Shown: piece by piece, positions 25,665 through 33,809 of the stretch
How the letters are laid out: each line of letters starts with the position of its first letter
Position numbering within the stretch: position 1 is the stretch's first letter
Origin: Rhodoglobus sp.
Lineage (GTDB): Bacteria; Actinomycetota; Actinomycetes; Actinomycetales; Microbacteriaceae
Direction: 5' to 3'
Length of the DNA stretch: 62,734 bases
Assembly (NCBI GenBank): GCA_025463515.1
Contig: JAODAQ010000053.1
Span: 1-62,734 of the forward strand
Notes under the pieces: model-generated
What the model saw: the letters and a program-made list of their open reading frames with translations, nothing else
What the model was told of the DNA's origin: nothing
The model's database searches: none
Translations under genes and position numbers: made by a program

Positions 25665-26543
25665 ATGCTCCCCTTCAGCATCCCCAGCCCCGACCCGGTG
25701 CTCGCGCAGTTCCAAGTGGGGCCGCTCACCATCCACACCTACGCGCTGTGCATTCTCGCGGGCATCCTCGCCGCGGTCGCGATCACCCAGCGCAGGCTCT
25801 CCGCGCGGGGCGGCAAGAAGGGCGTCGTGCTCGACGTCATCATCTGGGCGGTTCCGCTCGGGATCGTCGGCGCGCGGCTGTACCACGTCTTCACGCACGG
25901 CGGCGACTACTTCTACCCCGGTGCGAACCTCGGCAACGTGTTCGCGATCTGGGATGGCGGCAACGCCCTCTACGGCTCGCTCATCGGCGGCGCGGTCGGC
26001 GCCTACATCGGGTGCCGCAGGCAGGGCATCAAGCTGTGGTCGTTCGCGGATGCCCTGGCTCCTGCCATGCTCGTGGCCCAGGCCATCGGCCGGCTCGGCA
26101 ACTGGTTCAACCACGAGCTCTTCGGCCTGCCGACGACGCTGCCGTGGGGCCTCGAGATCCTGCCGACCGACCCGATGTTCCCGACGGACCTGCCTCCCGG
26201 CACGCTGTTCCACCCGCTCTTCCTGTACGAGATGATCTGGAACCTGGTCGGCGTCGCGATCATCCTGCTCGTGGAGAGGCGCTTCGCGCTCCGCTGGGGC
26301 AAGGCGTTCGCCGTCTACCTGGTCTGGTACGGGCTCGGCCGCAGCTGGCTCGAGGCGATCAGGATCGACCCGACGAGCGACGTGTGGCTGGGCATCCCGG
26401 CGAATATCTGGGCGTCGTTCGTCGCGATCGCGCTGGGCGTCGCGCTCTTCGTCGTGCAGTCGCGCCGCCACCCGGAGCCCGAGCTCAGCATCTACCTGCC
26501 GGGGCGCGAGCCTGCCGAGCTCGAGGAGCCCGTGAAGGCCTAG
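25665..26543 (+). CDS. lgt: Prolipoprotein diacylglyceryl transferase
   Basis: 292 residues. Lgt transfers diacylglycerol to the lipobox cysteine of prolipoproteins in the membrane. Seven spans and the signature GRLGNWFNHELFGLPT (about residues 143-158) are present, with the upstream HGG and the YGSLIGG motif. ATG 25665 follows directly after the repeat; an in-frame TTG four codons earlier is less likely. Lipoproteins elsewhere in the window (GH20 and the ABC binding proteins) are its substrates. Confidence 0.95.
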   Translation: MLPFSIPSPDPVLAQFQVGPLTIHTYALCILAGILAAVAITQRRLSARGGKKGVVLDVIIWAVPLGIVGARLYHVFTHGGDYFYPGANLGNVFAIWDGGNALYGSLIGGAVGAYIGCRRQGIKLWSFADALAPAMLVAQAIGRLGNWFNHELFGLPTTLPWGLEILPTDPMFPTDLPPGTLFHPLFLYEMIWNLVGVAIILLVERRFALRWGKAFAVYLVWYGLGRSWLEAIRIDPTSDVWLGIPANIWASFVAIALGVALFVVQSRRHPEPELSIYLPGREPAELEEPVKA

Positions 26544-27166
26544 CTCGGCTCCCGCACGGGGCGCTTGGCGTTCGCGGCCTCGTTCACGGCGATCGTGCCG
26601 GCACGGTCGAAGGCGGCCTGGAGTCCGAACATGGCGTAGCCGACGCGAACGACCAGGGGCGTGGGGAACGGCCGCACGTCGACGGTGATGCCGAACCGCT
26701 CGCTGCCGTCGAGGGAGCGGAAGCCGGTCGCGATGACGTCGCCGATCTCGCTCCACTCCATGAGTACGAGCTCGCGGGGGCGGAAGCCGCCCGACCAGGC
26801 CGCCATTCCGCGGTCGTCGATCACGGCGGCGAGCCAGCGGTCGCTCACGTCGGCGGCGATGTCCTTCCGATGCAGGTACATGGGGAGGTCGGGGGCGAGG
26901 GTCGGCTCGCGGCGCGCGAGGAAGACGAGGGCATCGGGCTTGAGGCGGGAGATGCGGATGAGGCCGATCGCGTTCCAGGTCGACGGCGCCCCGAGCCCCA
27001 GCAGCAGGGCGACGACCGCGATCACCGCGACGAGGGGCGCAGTGTCGCTGGCGGGGGTGCCGAGGAGCAGCACCACGACGATGACGGCGATACCCGCGGC
27101 AGCCGCGACGGTTCCCACGAGCACGAGCGTGGCCCGTCGCGTGAACCGGGAGCGGGCAGCCTTCAT
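26540..27166 (-). CDS. Membrane protein of unknown function
   Basis: 208 residues from ATG 27166; TACGCT lies 6 nt upstream on the minus strand. A basic N-terminus, two adjacent hydrophobic helices (about residues 15-65) and a soluble C-terminal domain with LPMYLHRKDIA and LVLMEWSEIGDV suggest a membrane-anchored cytoplasmic domain, loosely like bacterial PH-type proteins. The 3' end overlaps lgt by 4 nt. The function is not known. Confidence 0.7.
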   Translation of the reverse strand: MKAARSRFTRRATLVLVGTVAAAAGIAVIVVVLLLGTPASDTAPLVAVIAVVALLLGLGAPSTWNAIGLIRISRLKPDALVFLARREPTLAPDLPMYLHRKDIAADVSDRWLAAVIDDRGMAAWSGGFRPRELVLMEWSEIGDVIATGFRSLDGSERFGITVDVRPFPTPLVVRVGYAMFGLQAAFDRAGTIAVNEAANAKRPVREPS

Positions 27167-27239
27167 GGTCTGAGCGTACCGAGGCCGCGGGAACGGCACG
27201 CCGTGGCCCTCGCTCCAGTAAGGGGGGCCTAGGAGGCGG

Positions 27240-27668
27240 CTAGTGGAGCACCGCGGGCGTAGACAGGATCGCGATGAGGGAGACGACAGTGCCCACCAGA
27301 TAGAGAGCGATGCCGCCGCGGATCGTGACCGACTTCTGCCGCTCGGCGACGGGGACGGGCCAGGCGAGGACGGGGCATCCGGACCACCCGAAGCCCGCGA
27401 TGCCGATCAGGGTGAATGCCGCGCCGATCCACCACGCGACCTCGGCCGGCATGGAGAGGTCGGCTGGCCGCCAGCCCTGGCCGAGAAGGCCCGCGAGCGG
27501 CACGCCCACGGCGATGATCGCGGCGGCGAACCAGACCGTGCCGGTGAAGTTGATGCGCCGAAGTTCGACCACCGTGCTCTCCTCGGCGGCGAAATCTGCG
27601 GGGTCGTCCCGGGTGCCCTTGGTGTTGGCGGTGTAGTCGGCGTCCTTCGTCGAGGTGGTGGAGGTCAT
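27240..27668 (-). CDS. Small membrane protein, unknown
   Basis: 142 residues. The first 40 are polar and Thr/Asp-rich; three hydrophobic helices follow (VWFAAAIIAVGVPLAGLL, VAWWIGAAFTLIGIAGF, GIALYLVGTVVSLIAIL). I do not recognise the family. It stands alone between two other membrane-protein genes on the same strand. Confidence 0.65.
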   Translation of the reverse strand: MTSTTSTKDADYTANTKGTRDDPADFAAEESTVVELRRINFTGTVWFAAAIIAVGVPLAGLLGQGWRPADLSMPAEVAWWIGAAFTLIGIAGFGWSGCPVLAWPVPVAERQKSVTIRGGIALYLVGTVVSLIAILSTPAVLH

Positions 27669-27728
27669 TAGTCTCCCTTTCGTAGTCCTCCCTCCGGTTT
27701 ACGCCGCGGTCGTGGTCATGTCAACTTG

Positions 27729-28349
27729 CTACGGCTTAAGCACCTTCACCCGCGTGAGCGCGTAGGCCCCGTAGGCGAACAGGATCGTGAATGCGGCGAT
27801 CGCGAGGGCGTAGACGAGCACTGCGAAGTAGCCGCCCGGCTGGGCCGGGTCGAGGAACGGATAGGGCACCCAGCCGTCCAGTGCGCCGCGGACGAGCACG
27901 ACCACCAGCCAGATCGCAGGGTAGATCAGCATGTACCAGAGGTTCGCGAACGGCAGCTTGTCGCGGTCGCCGAACAGCACCCAGTCGAGAACGGCGTAGA
28001 TCGGGATGATGACGTGCAGGATGTCGTTCGACCACTGCAGGTTGAACGAGCCGGCCAGGTCGAGGTTCGACAGCAGGGTGTTGTAGACGATGCCGACGAT
28101 GGCCATGAGCACCGTTGCCAGCGCGCGCAGGTAGATCACCCAGGAGGGCTGCACCGTGCCTCGGAAGATGAAGTACGCCGAGGCCAGGAAGGCGACCGCC
28201 GCGATGATGTTCGACTGGTTCGTGAAGTAGCCGAAGAAGTTGAACGGGTTGACCGTCGTCATCGACGACGTCTTGATGAACTGCGCGACGATGGCGACGA
28301 CTATGGCGGCACCCGCGATCACGCGGACGACGGCGAACAACTTCTTCAC
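27729..28349 (-). CDS. Pr6Pr family membrane protein
   Basis: 206 residues with six hydrophobic helices. The pattern FNFFGYFTNQSNIIAA in the second span, NDILHVIIPIYAVLDWVLFGD and WYMLIYPAIWLVVVLVRG is typical of the bacterial Pr6Pr family, relatives of FAR-17a/AIG1 proteins. Bacterial members have no agreed function; eukaryotic relatives hydrolyse lipid esters, and the intramembrane Asn, Thr and His residues are present here. Confidence 0.8.
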   Translation of the reverse strand: MKKLFAVVRVIAGAAIVVAIVAQFIKTSSMTTVNPFNFFGYFTNQSNIIAAVAFLASAYFIFRGTVQPSWVIYLRALATVLMAIVGIVYNTLLSNLDLAGSFNLQWSNDILHVIIPIYAVLDWVLFGDRDKLPFANLWYMLIYPAIWLVVVLVRGALDGWVPYPFLDPAQPGGYFAVLVYALAIAAFTILFAYGAYALTRVKVLKP

Positions 28350-28462
28350 GATGGGCTCCCTCGGCCTTGGTATGGGGCGAGCCTATCGAGCAGGCCCGAG
28401 GTATCCGCCGTCTCTCATCGAGATTTCCCCAAATGGCTTTTCCCGGGCCCGCGGGGTGGCGC

Positions 28463-28798
28463 TCAGCCGTAGAAGTCGGCGATGAGCGCCCCGATGCACA
28501 GCGCGGGCGCCCCGACGAAGAGGATCAGCCCGATGCGGGTGAGCGCCCGGACGCGATTGATCGTCCTCACGTCGTCCTCGCCGCCGGGGAACACCGCGGC
28601 GGCGAGGACCCCGATGTTCACGAAGGACAGCACAGCACCGGCCCAGAAGAACCGCTCGGCGTGGTCCTCCATCACCCCGGCGAACCAGCCGCAGACGATG
28701 ACGGCTGAGCAGACGAGCGCCATGACAGTGGCGAAGGTCGCGAGCACCACGGATGCTGTGCGCTCGAGGTCGCGACGGCGGTCGGCCAGCTCGCCCAT
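28463..28798 (-). CDS. Small membrane protein, tandem paralogue 2
   Basis: 111 residues from ATG 28798, separated by one base from the stop of the preceding gene. Three hydrophobic helices follow a charged N-terminus. It is clearly a paralogue of the gene upstream: FFWAGAVLSFVNIGVLA matches VFWAGAILGGVGIGLLG, and LTRIGLILFVGAPALCIGAL matches LTRAGLGLFMVAPVLCVVAV. Function unknown. Confidence 0.7.
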   Translation of the reverse strand: MGELADRRRDLERTASVVLATFATVMALVCSAVIVCGWFAGVMEDHAERFFWAGAVLSFVNIGVLAAAVFPGGEDDVRTINRVRALTRIGLILFVGAPALCIGALIADFYG

Positions 28799-28799
28799 G

Positions 28800-29084
28800 T
28801 CAGATCCAGTAGTCGGTGAAGACGGCGACAACGCACAGCACCGGAGCGACCATGAACAGCCCCAGCCCCGCGCGGGTGAGCCCGACCGTGCGGGCGCCCA
28901 GGCTCGCGAGCCCGAGGAGGCCGATTCCCACTCCGCCGAGGATCGCCCCGGCCCAGAAGACCCACTCCACGCGGTTGTCGAGGATTCCCGCGCCCCAGTT
29001 CGCCACGAGCATCCCGCTGACGGTGATCGCCGCCGCCACACTCGTGAAGCCGAAGAGCGCCGTGGCCCTCGTCACCGGCTCCAT
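28800..29084 (-). CDS. Small membrane protein, tandem paralogue 1
   Basis: 94 residues from ATG 29084 (a GTG one codon earlier is in frame). Three hydrophobic helices. It is the first of two tandem paralogues and shares the FWAGAxL and LTRxGLxLFxxAPxLC signatures with the next gene. Its ATG shares a base with the stop of a 25-codon frame upstream, which suggests translational coupling. Function unknown. Confidence 0.7.
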   Translation of the reverse strand: MEPVTRATALFGFTSVAAAITVSGMLVANWGAGILDNRVEWVFWAGAILGGVGIGLLGLASLGARTVGLTRAGLGLFMVAPVLCVVAVFTDYWI

Positions 29085-29161
29085 CACTTGTGGTCGGGCG
29101 GCTCGGGGGCCCCGCCCGAGGCGGTGTCCGGCGGGTTGTCGGGGTCTGGTTTCTCGCTCAT
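29084..29161 (-). CDS. 25-residue Pro/Asp-rich leader-like peptide
   Basis: ATG 29161 opens 25 codons (MSEKPDPDNPPDTASGG, then APEPPDHK) and ends in TGA at 29084, overlapping the next ATG as TGATG. A TACGGT box lies 6 nt upstream. It is hydrophilic and probably disordered. It could be a true micro-protein or only a device for coupled translation of the two paralogous membrane proteins behind it. Confidence 0.45.
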   Translation of the reverse strand: MSEKPDPDNPPDTASGGAPEPPDHK

Positions 29162-29230
29162 GCCGCCACCGTATTCGGAGGCCTCGGGCGATACCTAGGG
29201 CTTGCGCCGGGGCCCGATGCAGCGGAAGAT

Positions 29231-29372
29231 AACCCGCTGCGCAAGGGCGAGCCGCCGCTCAACGACTCGATAGGGCACGACGTCCGGCCAGACCGCCGCG
29301 GAGCTGCTCAAGCTCGCTGACGTCTCCATGTACCGCGCAAAAGCTAGCGGCGGCGGGCGCGCTTCGCTGTAG
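29231..29372 (+). pseudogene. Relic of a GGDEF (diguanylate cyclase) gene
   Basis: The 334-nt gap before the ROK gene holds no intact gene, but 29280-29372 encodes TSGQTAAELLKLADVSMYRAKASGGGRASL and a stop, the typical end of a GGDEF domain (ELLxxADxxMYRAKxxGGGR). A different frame just upstream (29261-29275) reads NDSIGHD, like the SIG strand that normally precedes it. The two parts are in different frames with a stop between, and no GGDEF motif remains. I infer a decayed 3' fragment. Confidence 0.55.
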
Positions 29373-29460
29373 CCGCGGCCTCGGCGGGCTCGGCCCGCTC
29401 GCGCACAATTCGGGCGAGCATCCCCGCTCGCGGGAACTGCCTCTTGCGCTCCGCACATAT

Positions 29461-29485
29461 TTCGGACTATAAATTAATATCCGAA
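29461..29485. promoter_or_regulatory. Candidate ROK-repressor operator
   Basis: TTCGGA (29461-29466) and TCCGAA (29480-29485) form an inverted repeat around the AT-rich core TATAAATTAATA, the most AT-rich stretch nearby, which also offers a -10. The element ends 10 nt before the ROK start. ROK repressors such as XylR and NagC bind inverted repeats of this layout. Confidence 0.6.
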
Positions 29486-29495
29486 GCAAAGGGGC

Positions 29496-30701
29496 ATGAT
29501 GGCGAAGAAGGCATCCGTACGTGACGTACGCCGCACGAACCGTGCGCTGCTCGTCCGTCATTTGCTCATGGCCGGCGAGACCTCGCGCAGCGCGGTCGGC
29601 GTCGACACCGGCCTGTCGCCCGCCACCGTCACGAGCGTCATGGCCGAGCTCCTCGAGGAGCGCACGGTCCGCGAGGAGGGCTTCCTCGACTCCCTCGGCG
29701 GCCGCCGCCGGGTCATTGTCGGGCTCAACCCGGATGCGGCGGTCCTCTTCGGCGCCGACGTTGGTGAGACGCGCGTGACCACCGCGGCCTTCGACCTCAC
29801 CCTGGGCCGGCTCGCCGAGCGTGCCACGTCGTTCAGCGGCCGCCGCATCGACCCCGAGCACGTCATGGACGTGGTGCTCGAGCACGTCGAATCCCTCCTC
29901 GCCGAGCTCGAGTTCGACCGCTCGAAGGTGCTGGGCCTCGGCCTCGGTGTTCCCGGGATCGTCGAGAACCCAGCATCCGAGCACGACGCCGACGCCATCG
30001 TCCACGCCGAGGTGCTCGGCTGGAAAGCCGTCACGTTCGCGGGCTTCGCCGACCGGCTCGGCTTCCCGGTCTACCTCGACAATGGCGCCAAGACCACAAC
30101 GCAGGCCGAGGCCTGGTACGGATCCGCGAAGGACATCGACCACGCGATCGTCGTGCTCATCGGTGACGGCGCCGGCGCCGGGATCATCACCAACGGCAGG
30201 CTCTACCGCGGCTCGAGCAGCAGCGCGGGGGAGTGGGGCCACACCAAGATCAGCCTCGACGGCATCCGCTGCCGGTGCGGCTCGCACGGCTGCGTCGAGA
30301 CCTTCGTCGGGGCCTCCGCCGTCCTGGAGCGCTGGCGCGGGCGCGAGGATTCCTGGACCGGCCGTGAGACCGAGGGCGTCGACGCCCTGCTCGCCGCGGC
30401 AGCCGAGGGTGACGAGCGCGCACTGGACGCCCTGCGCGGCCTCGTCGAGCACCTGGGCCTGGCCCTCTCCAATCTCGTCAATCTCTACAACCCGCAGAAG
30501 ATCATCATCGGCGGATGGTTCGGCGATCTGATCGCCGAACGATTTTTGGAGGATATCGGCAGCGCGATGCGCCGGTTCTCCCTTGAGCAACCCGGAAGCG
30601 AGGCCGTGTTGGAGCGGTCCAGGCTCGGGCAGGAGGCGGTCGCCCTGGGTGCCGCCACCCTTCCCCTGGATCGGTTCATCGAGATGGGTTGGCCCCAATG
30701 A
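29496..30701 (+). CDS. ROK family transcriptional regulator
   Basis: 401 residues from ATG 29496 with AAGGGG close upstream. An N-terminal winged helix (about residues 12-70; RTNRALLVRHLLMAGETSRSAV) is followed by a sugar-kinase-like ROK domain with GLGLGVPGIVE, LDNGAKTTTQAEAWYG, and the zinc motif CRCGSHGC (about 265-272). It most likely represses the ABC importer and beta-glucosidase genes directly downstream and responds to their sugar. Confidence 0.92.
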   Translation: MMAKKASVRDVRRTNRALLVRHLLMAGETSRSAVGVDTGLSPATVTSVMAELLEERTVREEGFLDSLGGRRRVIVGLNPDAAVLFGADVGETRVTTAAFDLTLGRLAERATSFSGRRIDPEHVMDVVLEHVESLLAELEFDRSKVLGLGLGVPGIVENPASEHDADAIVHAEVLGWKAVTFAGFADRLGFPVYLDNGAKTTTQAEAWYGSAKDIDHAIVVLIGDGAGAGIITNGRLYRGSSSSAGEWGHTKISLDGIRCRCGSHGCVETFVGASAVLERWRGREDSWTGRETEGVDALLAAAAEGDERALDALRGLVEHLGLALSNLVNLYNPQKIIIGGWFGDLIAERFLEDIGSAMRRFSLEQPGSEAVLERSRLGQEAVALGAATLPLDRFIEMGWPQ

Positions 30702-30738
30702 ACGCTTGGTCCCCAAGCACCACGAAAGGAACATCGCA

Positions 30739-31821
30739 ATGAAGCGACTATCGCTGGCACTCGCCGGCGTGGGCCTCCTCGCCCTCGCACTGTCGGGTTG
30801 TACGACCGGATCCCCGGCTGCGGAAGGCAGCAGCGGCGACGATCTCGTCATCGCCTTCCTCATGCCCTGCTCGACCTGTGCAGACCGGTTCGAGAGCAAG
30901 GACAAGCCGTACTTCGAAGAAGCGGTCAAGGCGCTCGACCCGAGTATCAAGGTCATCGCCAACAACGCGCAGGGTGACGCCGCCACGCAGCTGCAGCAGG
31001 CTGAGGCAGCACTCACCAACGGCGCGAACGTGATCGTCGTCAGCCCGTTCACGGCCGAGGCCGGGGCATCCATCGCCGCGAAGGCGGAGGCTGCCGGTGC
31101 CGCGGTCGTGGCGTACGACGGCGCGATCGAGGGCGCGGTGCCTGACGCCTACGTCTCGTTCCAGAACAAGACGGTCGGCGAGATGCAGGGCCAGTACCTG
31201 CTCGACAACCTGCCCGAGGGCTCGACGGTCGCCATGATCAACGGCGACATCACGTCGGGGCCGGGCCGCGAGTTCAAGGAGGGCGCCCTGAGCGTGCTCC
31301 AGCCCGCCTTCGACAGCGGCAAGCTCGTGCTGGGCTACTCGTCCGATACGGCGGGCTTCGACCCGGCGACCGGGCAGCGCTCAATGGAGCAGGGGCTCAC
31401 CCAGCTCGGCGACAACGTGCAGGGCGTCATCGCTCCGAACGACGGACTCGCCAACGCGGTGATCACCGCTCTGACGGCACGCGGCCTCAACGGCAAGGTG
31501 CTCGTCACCGGGCAGGATGCCACGGACGCGGGCCTCACGAGCATCATCCTCGGCGACCAGTCGATGACGGTGTACAAGTCGATCAGGGACGAGGCGCGGG
31601 CCGCGGCCGAGATCGCCGTGGCGCTCGCGAAGGGCGACACCGCGAAGGCGAAGAGCCTGACCACGACAACGGTGAACAACGGTACTGGGGATGTCCCCTC
31701 GGTGCTGCTCGACGGCAAGGTCGTGACGATCGACAACATCGCGGACACCGTCATCAAGGACGGCTTCACGTCCAAGGAGAAGATCTGCGTCGGTGCGGCG
31801 GAAGCACTGTGCCCGCTGTAA
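30739..31821 (+). CDS. Sugar ABC transporter substrate-binding lipoprotein (XylF-like)
   Basis: 360 residues from ATG 30739 with AAAGGA upstream. Lipobox LALSGC (Cys21). The periplasmic-binding-protein type 1 fold is seen in NGANVIVVSPFTAEAGASIA, FQNKTVGEMQGQYLLDNLP and VIAPNDGLANAVITALTARGL. The sequence is close to D-xylose binding protein XylF in pattern, but the downstream beta-glucosidase makes a glucoside or its sugar an alternative ligand. It is the first transported gene of the operon. Confidence 0.9.
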   Translation: MKRLSLALAGVGLLALALSGCTTGSPAAEGSSGDDLVIAFLMPCSTCADRFESKDKPYFEEAVKALDPSIKVIANNAQGDAATQLQQAEAALTNGANVIVVSPFTAEAGASIAAKAEAAGAAVVAYDGAIEGAVPDAYVSFQNKTVGEMQGQYLLDNLPEGSTVAMINGDITSGPGREFKEGALSVLQPAFDSGKLVLGYSSDTAGFDPATGQRSMEQGLTQLGDNVQGVIAPNDGLANAVITALTARGLNGKVLVTGQDATDAGLTSIILGDQSMTVYKSIRDEARAAAEIAVALAKGDTAKAKSLTTTTVNNGTGDVPSVLLDGKVVTIDNIADTVIKDGFTSKEKICVGAAEALCPL

Positions 31822-32606
31822 CCCCAGAGACCGGCGGCCGGGCTTTCGAGCCCGGCCTCCGGCCCACCCTCGAACTCAGCAGGGTCACCAAGCGCTACGG
31901 CCAGGTGGCGGCCCTCACCGACGTCGACTTCTCGGTCTCCGCCGGGGAGGTGGTCGCCCTCGTCGGCGACAACGGCGCGGGCAAGTCGACACTCGTCAAG
32001 GCCATCGCGGGCACGCATCGCATCGACGGCGGCGAGATCCGCGTGGACGGGCATCCGGTCAGTATCGGCTCGCCGAAGGATGCCACGGCTCTCGGTATCG
32101 AGACCGTCTACCAAGACCTCGCCCTGTGCGACAACCTCGACGTCACCGCGAACCTGTTCCTCGGGCGGGAGCGCCGACGTGCCAAGTCGGCGCTGCTCGA
32201 CTCCGAGGGCATGGAGAGCCAGGCGAAGGCGATCATCGCCGACCTCGCGGCGCACCTGCCCACGCTCGACAAGCCGGTCTCCGCGCTCTCGGGGGGCCAG
32301 CGGCAGGCGATCGCGGTGAGCCGTGCAGCCCTGTGGGGCTCGCGCGTCGTGCTCCTGGACGAGCCGACGGCCGCCCTCGGGGTCGCCCAGACCGCCATGG
32401 TCTACGACCTTGTGCGCAAGCTGCGCGACCGCGGTCTCGCGGTCGTCGTGATCTCCCACAACATGGCAGACGTGTTCGCGGTCGCGGACCGGATCGTCGT
32501 GCTGCGCCTCGGGCGCAACGCTGGCGAGTTCGATCCGCTGACCGCCAGGCCCGACCAGGTCGTGGCGGCCATCACCGGCAGCGACGCGATCGGGGGTGCG
32601 GCGTGA
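31809..32606 (+). CDS. Sugar ABC transporter ATP-binding protein
   Basis: 265 residues from GTG 31809, overlapping the binding-protein gene by 13 nt. A single nucleotide-binding domain with Walker A GDNGAGKST (about 55-63), Q-loop VYQDLALCDNL, signature SALSGGQRQ, Walker B VVLLDEPTAAL and H-loop VISHNM. E. coli XylG has two such domains; single-domain versions like this are usual in actinobacteria. Confidence 0.92.
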   Translation: MPAVTPETGGRAFEPGLRPTLELSRVTKRYGQVAALTDVDFSVSAGEVVALVGDNGAGKSTLVKAIAGTHRIDGGEIRVDGHPVSIGSPKDATALGIETVYQDLALCDNLDVTANLFLGRERRRAKSALLDSEGMESQAKAIIADLAAHLPTLDKPVSALSGGQRQAIAVSRAALWGSRVVLLDEPTAALGVAQTAMVYDLVRKLRDRGLAVVVISHNMADVFAVADRIVVLRLGRNAGEFDPLTARPDQVVAAITGSDAIGGAA

Positions 32607-33760
32607 GGGCCCTGCTCCCGACGGCGCGCAACGCGAGCGTCTACACCGTGGTCATCGGCCTCGCGATCGTGTGGATCGTGTTCCAGCTGCTCAACGACAA
32701 CTACCTGTCGGCGCGCAACCTCTCGAACCTGCTCCTGCAGATCGCCGTGCTCGGCACGCTCGCGATCGGCATGGTGATGGTGCTCGTGCTCGGCGAGATC
32801 GACCTCTCGGTCGGCGCGATCGCGGGCGTGAGCGCGGCGACCCTCGCGATCCTGATCACGCAGCAGGGCGCGCCGGCCTGGGTCGCGATCCTCGCGGCGC
32901 TCGCCGTCGGGGCCGCCATCGGGCTGCTGCACGGCACGATCATCACGGCCTTCGGGATCCCGTCGTTCATCCTCACGCTGGCAGGGCTCCTGGTCTGGCA
33001 GGGCGTGCAGCTGGCGGCCGTGGGCGACGGCGGGCAGATCCCGATCCGGGACGAGTTCGTGCGGGCGATCGCGTCGACCTACGTGACTCCGGCCTTCGGG
33101 TGGGTGCTCGCCGCCCTCGTCGTGCTGGGAGCCGCTGCGGTCCGCGTGGTGACCCGCCGCCGTCGCATCCGGAACGGGCTCGACGTGCCGCCGGTCTCGA
33201 ACGAGGTCGTGGCGGTCGCCGCGACAGCGGTGTTCGTCGGCGTCGTCACGTGGGTGCTGAACTCGTACTTCGGCATCCCGTGGGTGTTCGTGTTGGTCCT
33301 CGCGCTCATGCTCGGCTGCACCGTACTCCTCGGGGGCACGTCGTTCGGGAGGCACATGTACGCGATCGGCGGCAACCGCGAGGCTGCGCGCCGGGCGGGC
33401 ATCCGGGTCAAGCGGACGACGATCATCGTCTTCGTCCTGATCTCGGCCATCGCGGCGCTCGCGGGCATCATCGAGGCCTCGCGCCAGTTCTCGGCGTCGA
33501 ACGCGCTCGGCGGCGGCACCCTGCAGCTCAACGCGATCGCCGCGGCGGTGATCGGCGGCACGAGCCTCTTCGGGGGCCGCGGCCGGATCTACCACGCGCT
33601 CCTCGGCGCCCTCGTCGTGGGCAGCGTGCAGAACGGGCTCGACCTCCTCGGCCAGCCGGCGGCCATCAAGAACATCGCCACGGGCGTGATCCTCGTGATC
33701 GCGGTCGTCGTGGATGCGCTAGGCCGCCGTCGACGGATCGCGAGGGGCGCGACCGACTGA
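32603..33760 (+). CDS. Sugar ABC transporter permease (XylH-like)
   Basis: 385 residues from GTG 32603, overlapping the ATPase stop by 4 nt. About ten hydrophobic helices of the BPD_transp_2 type, with LVLGEIDLSVGAIAGVSAA, GIPSFILTLAGLLVWQG, and the EAA-like AIGGNREAARRAGI that contacts the ATPase. A long basic loop (RRRRIRNG) splits two halves, as in XylH. Confidence 0.92.
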   Translation: MRALLPTARNASVYTVVIGLAIVWIVFQLLNDNYLSARNLSNLLLQIAVLGTLAIGMVMVLVLGEIDLSVGAIAGVSAATLAILITQQGAPAWVAILAALAVGAAIGLLHGTIITAFGIPSFILTLAGLLVWQGVQLAAVGDGGQIPIRDEFVRAIASTYVTPAFGWVLAALVVLGAAAVRVVTRRRRIRNGLDVPPVSNEVVAVAATAVFVGVVTWVLNSYFGIPWVFVLVLALMLGCTVLLGGTSFGRHMYAIGGNREAARRAGIRVKRTTIIVFVLISAIAALAGIIEASRQFSASNALGGGTLQLNAIAAAVIGGTSLFGGRGRIYHALLGALVVGSVQNGLDLLGQPAAIKNIATGVILVIAVVVDALGRRRRIARGATD

Positions 33761-33809
33761 CGCCCCCGCCCCCGTCCCACCACTTCACACACTTTTCTTG
33801 AGGAGCACC

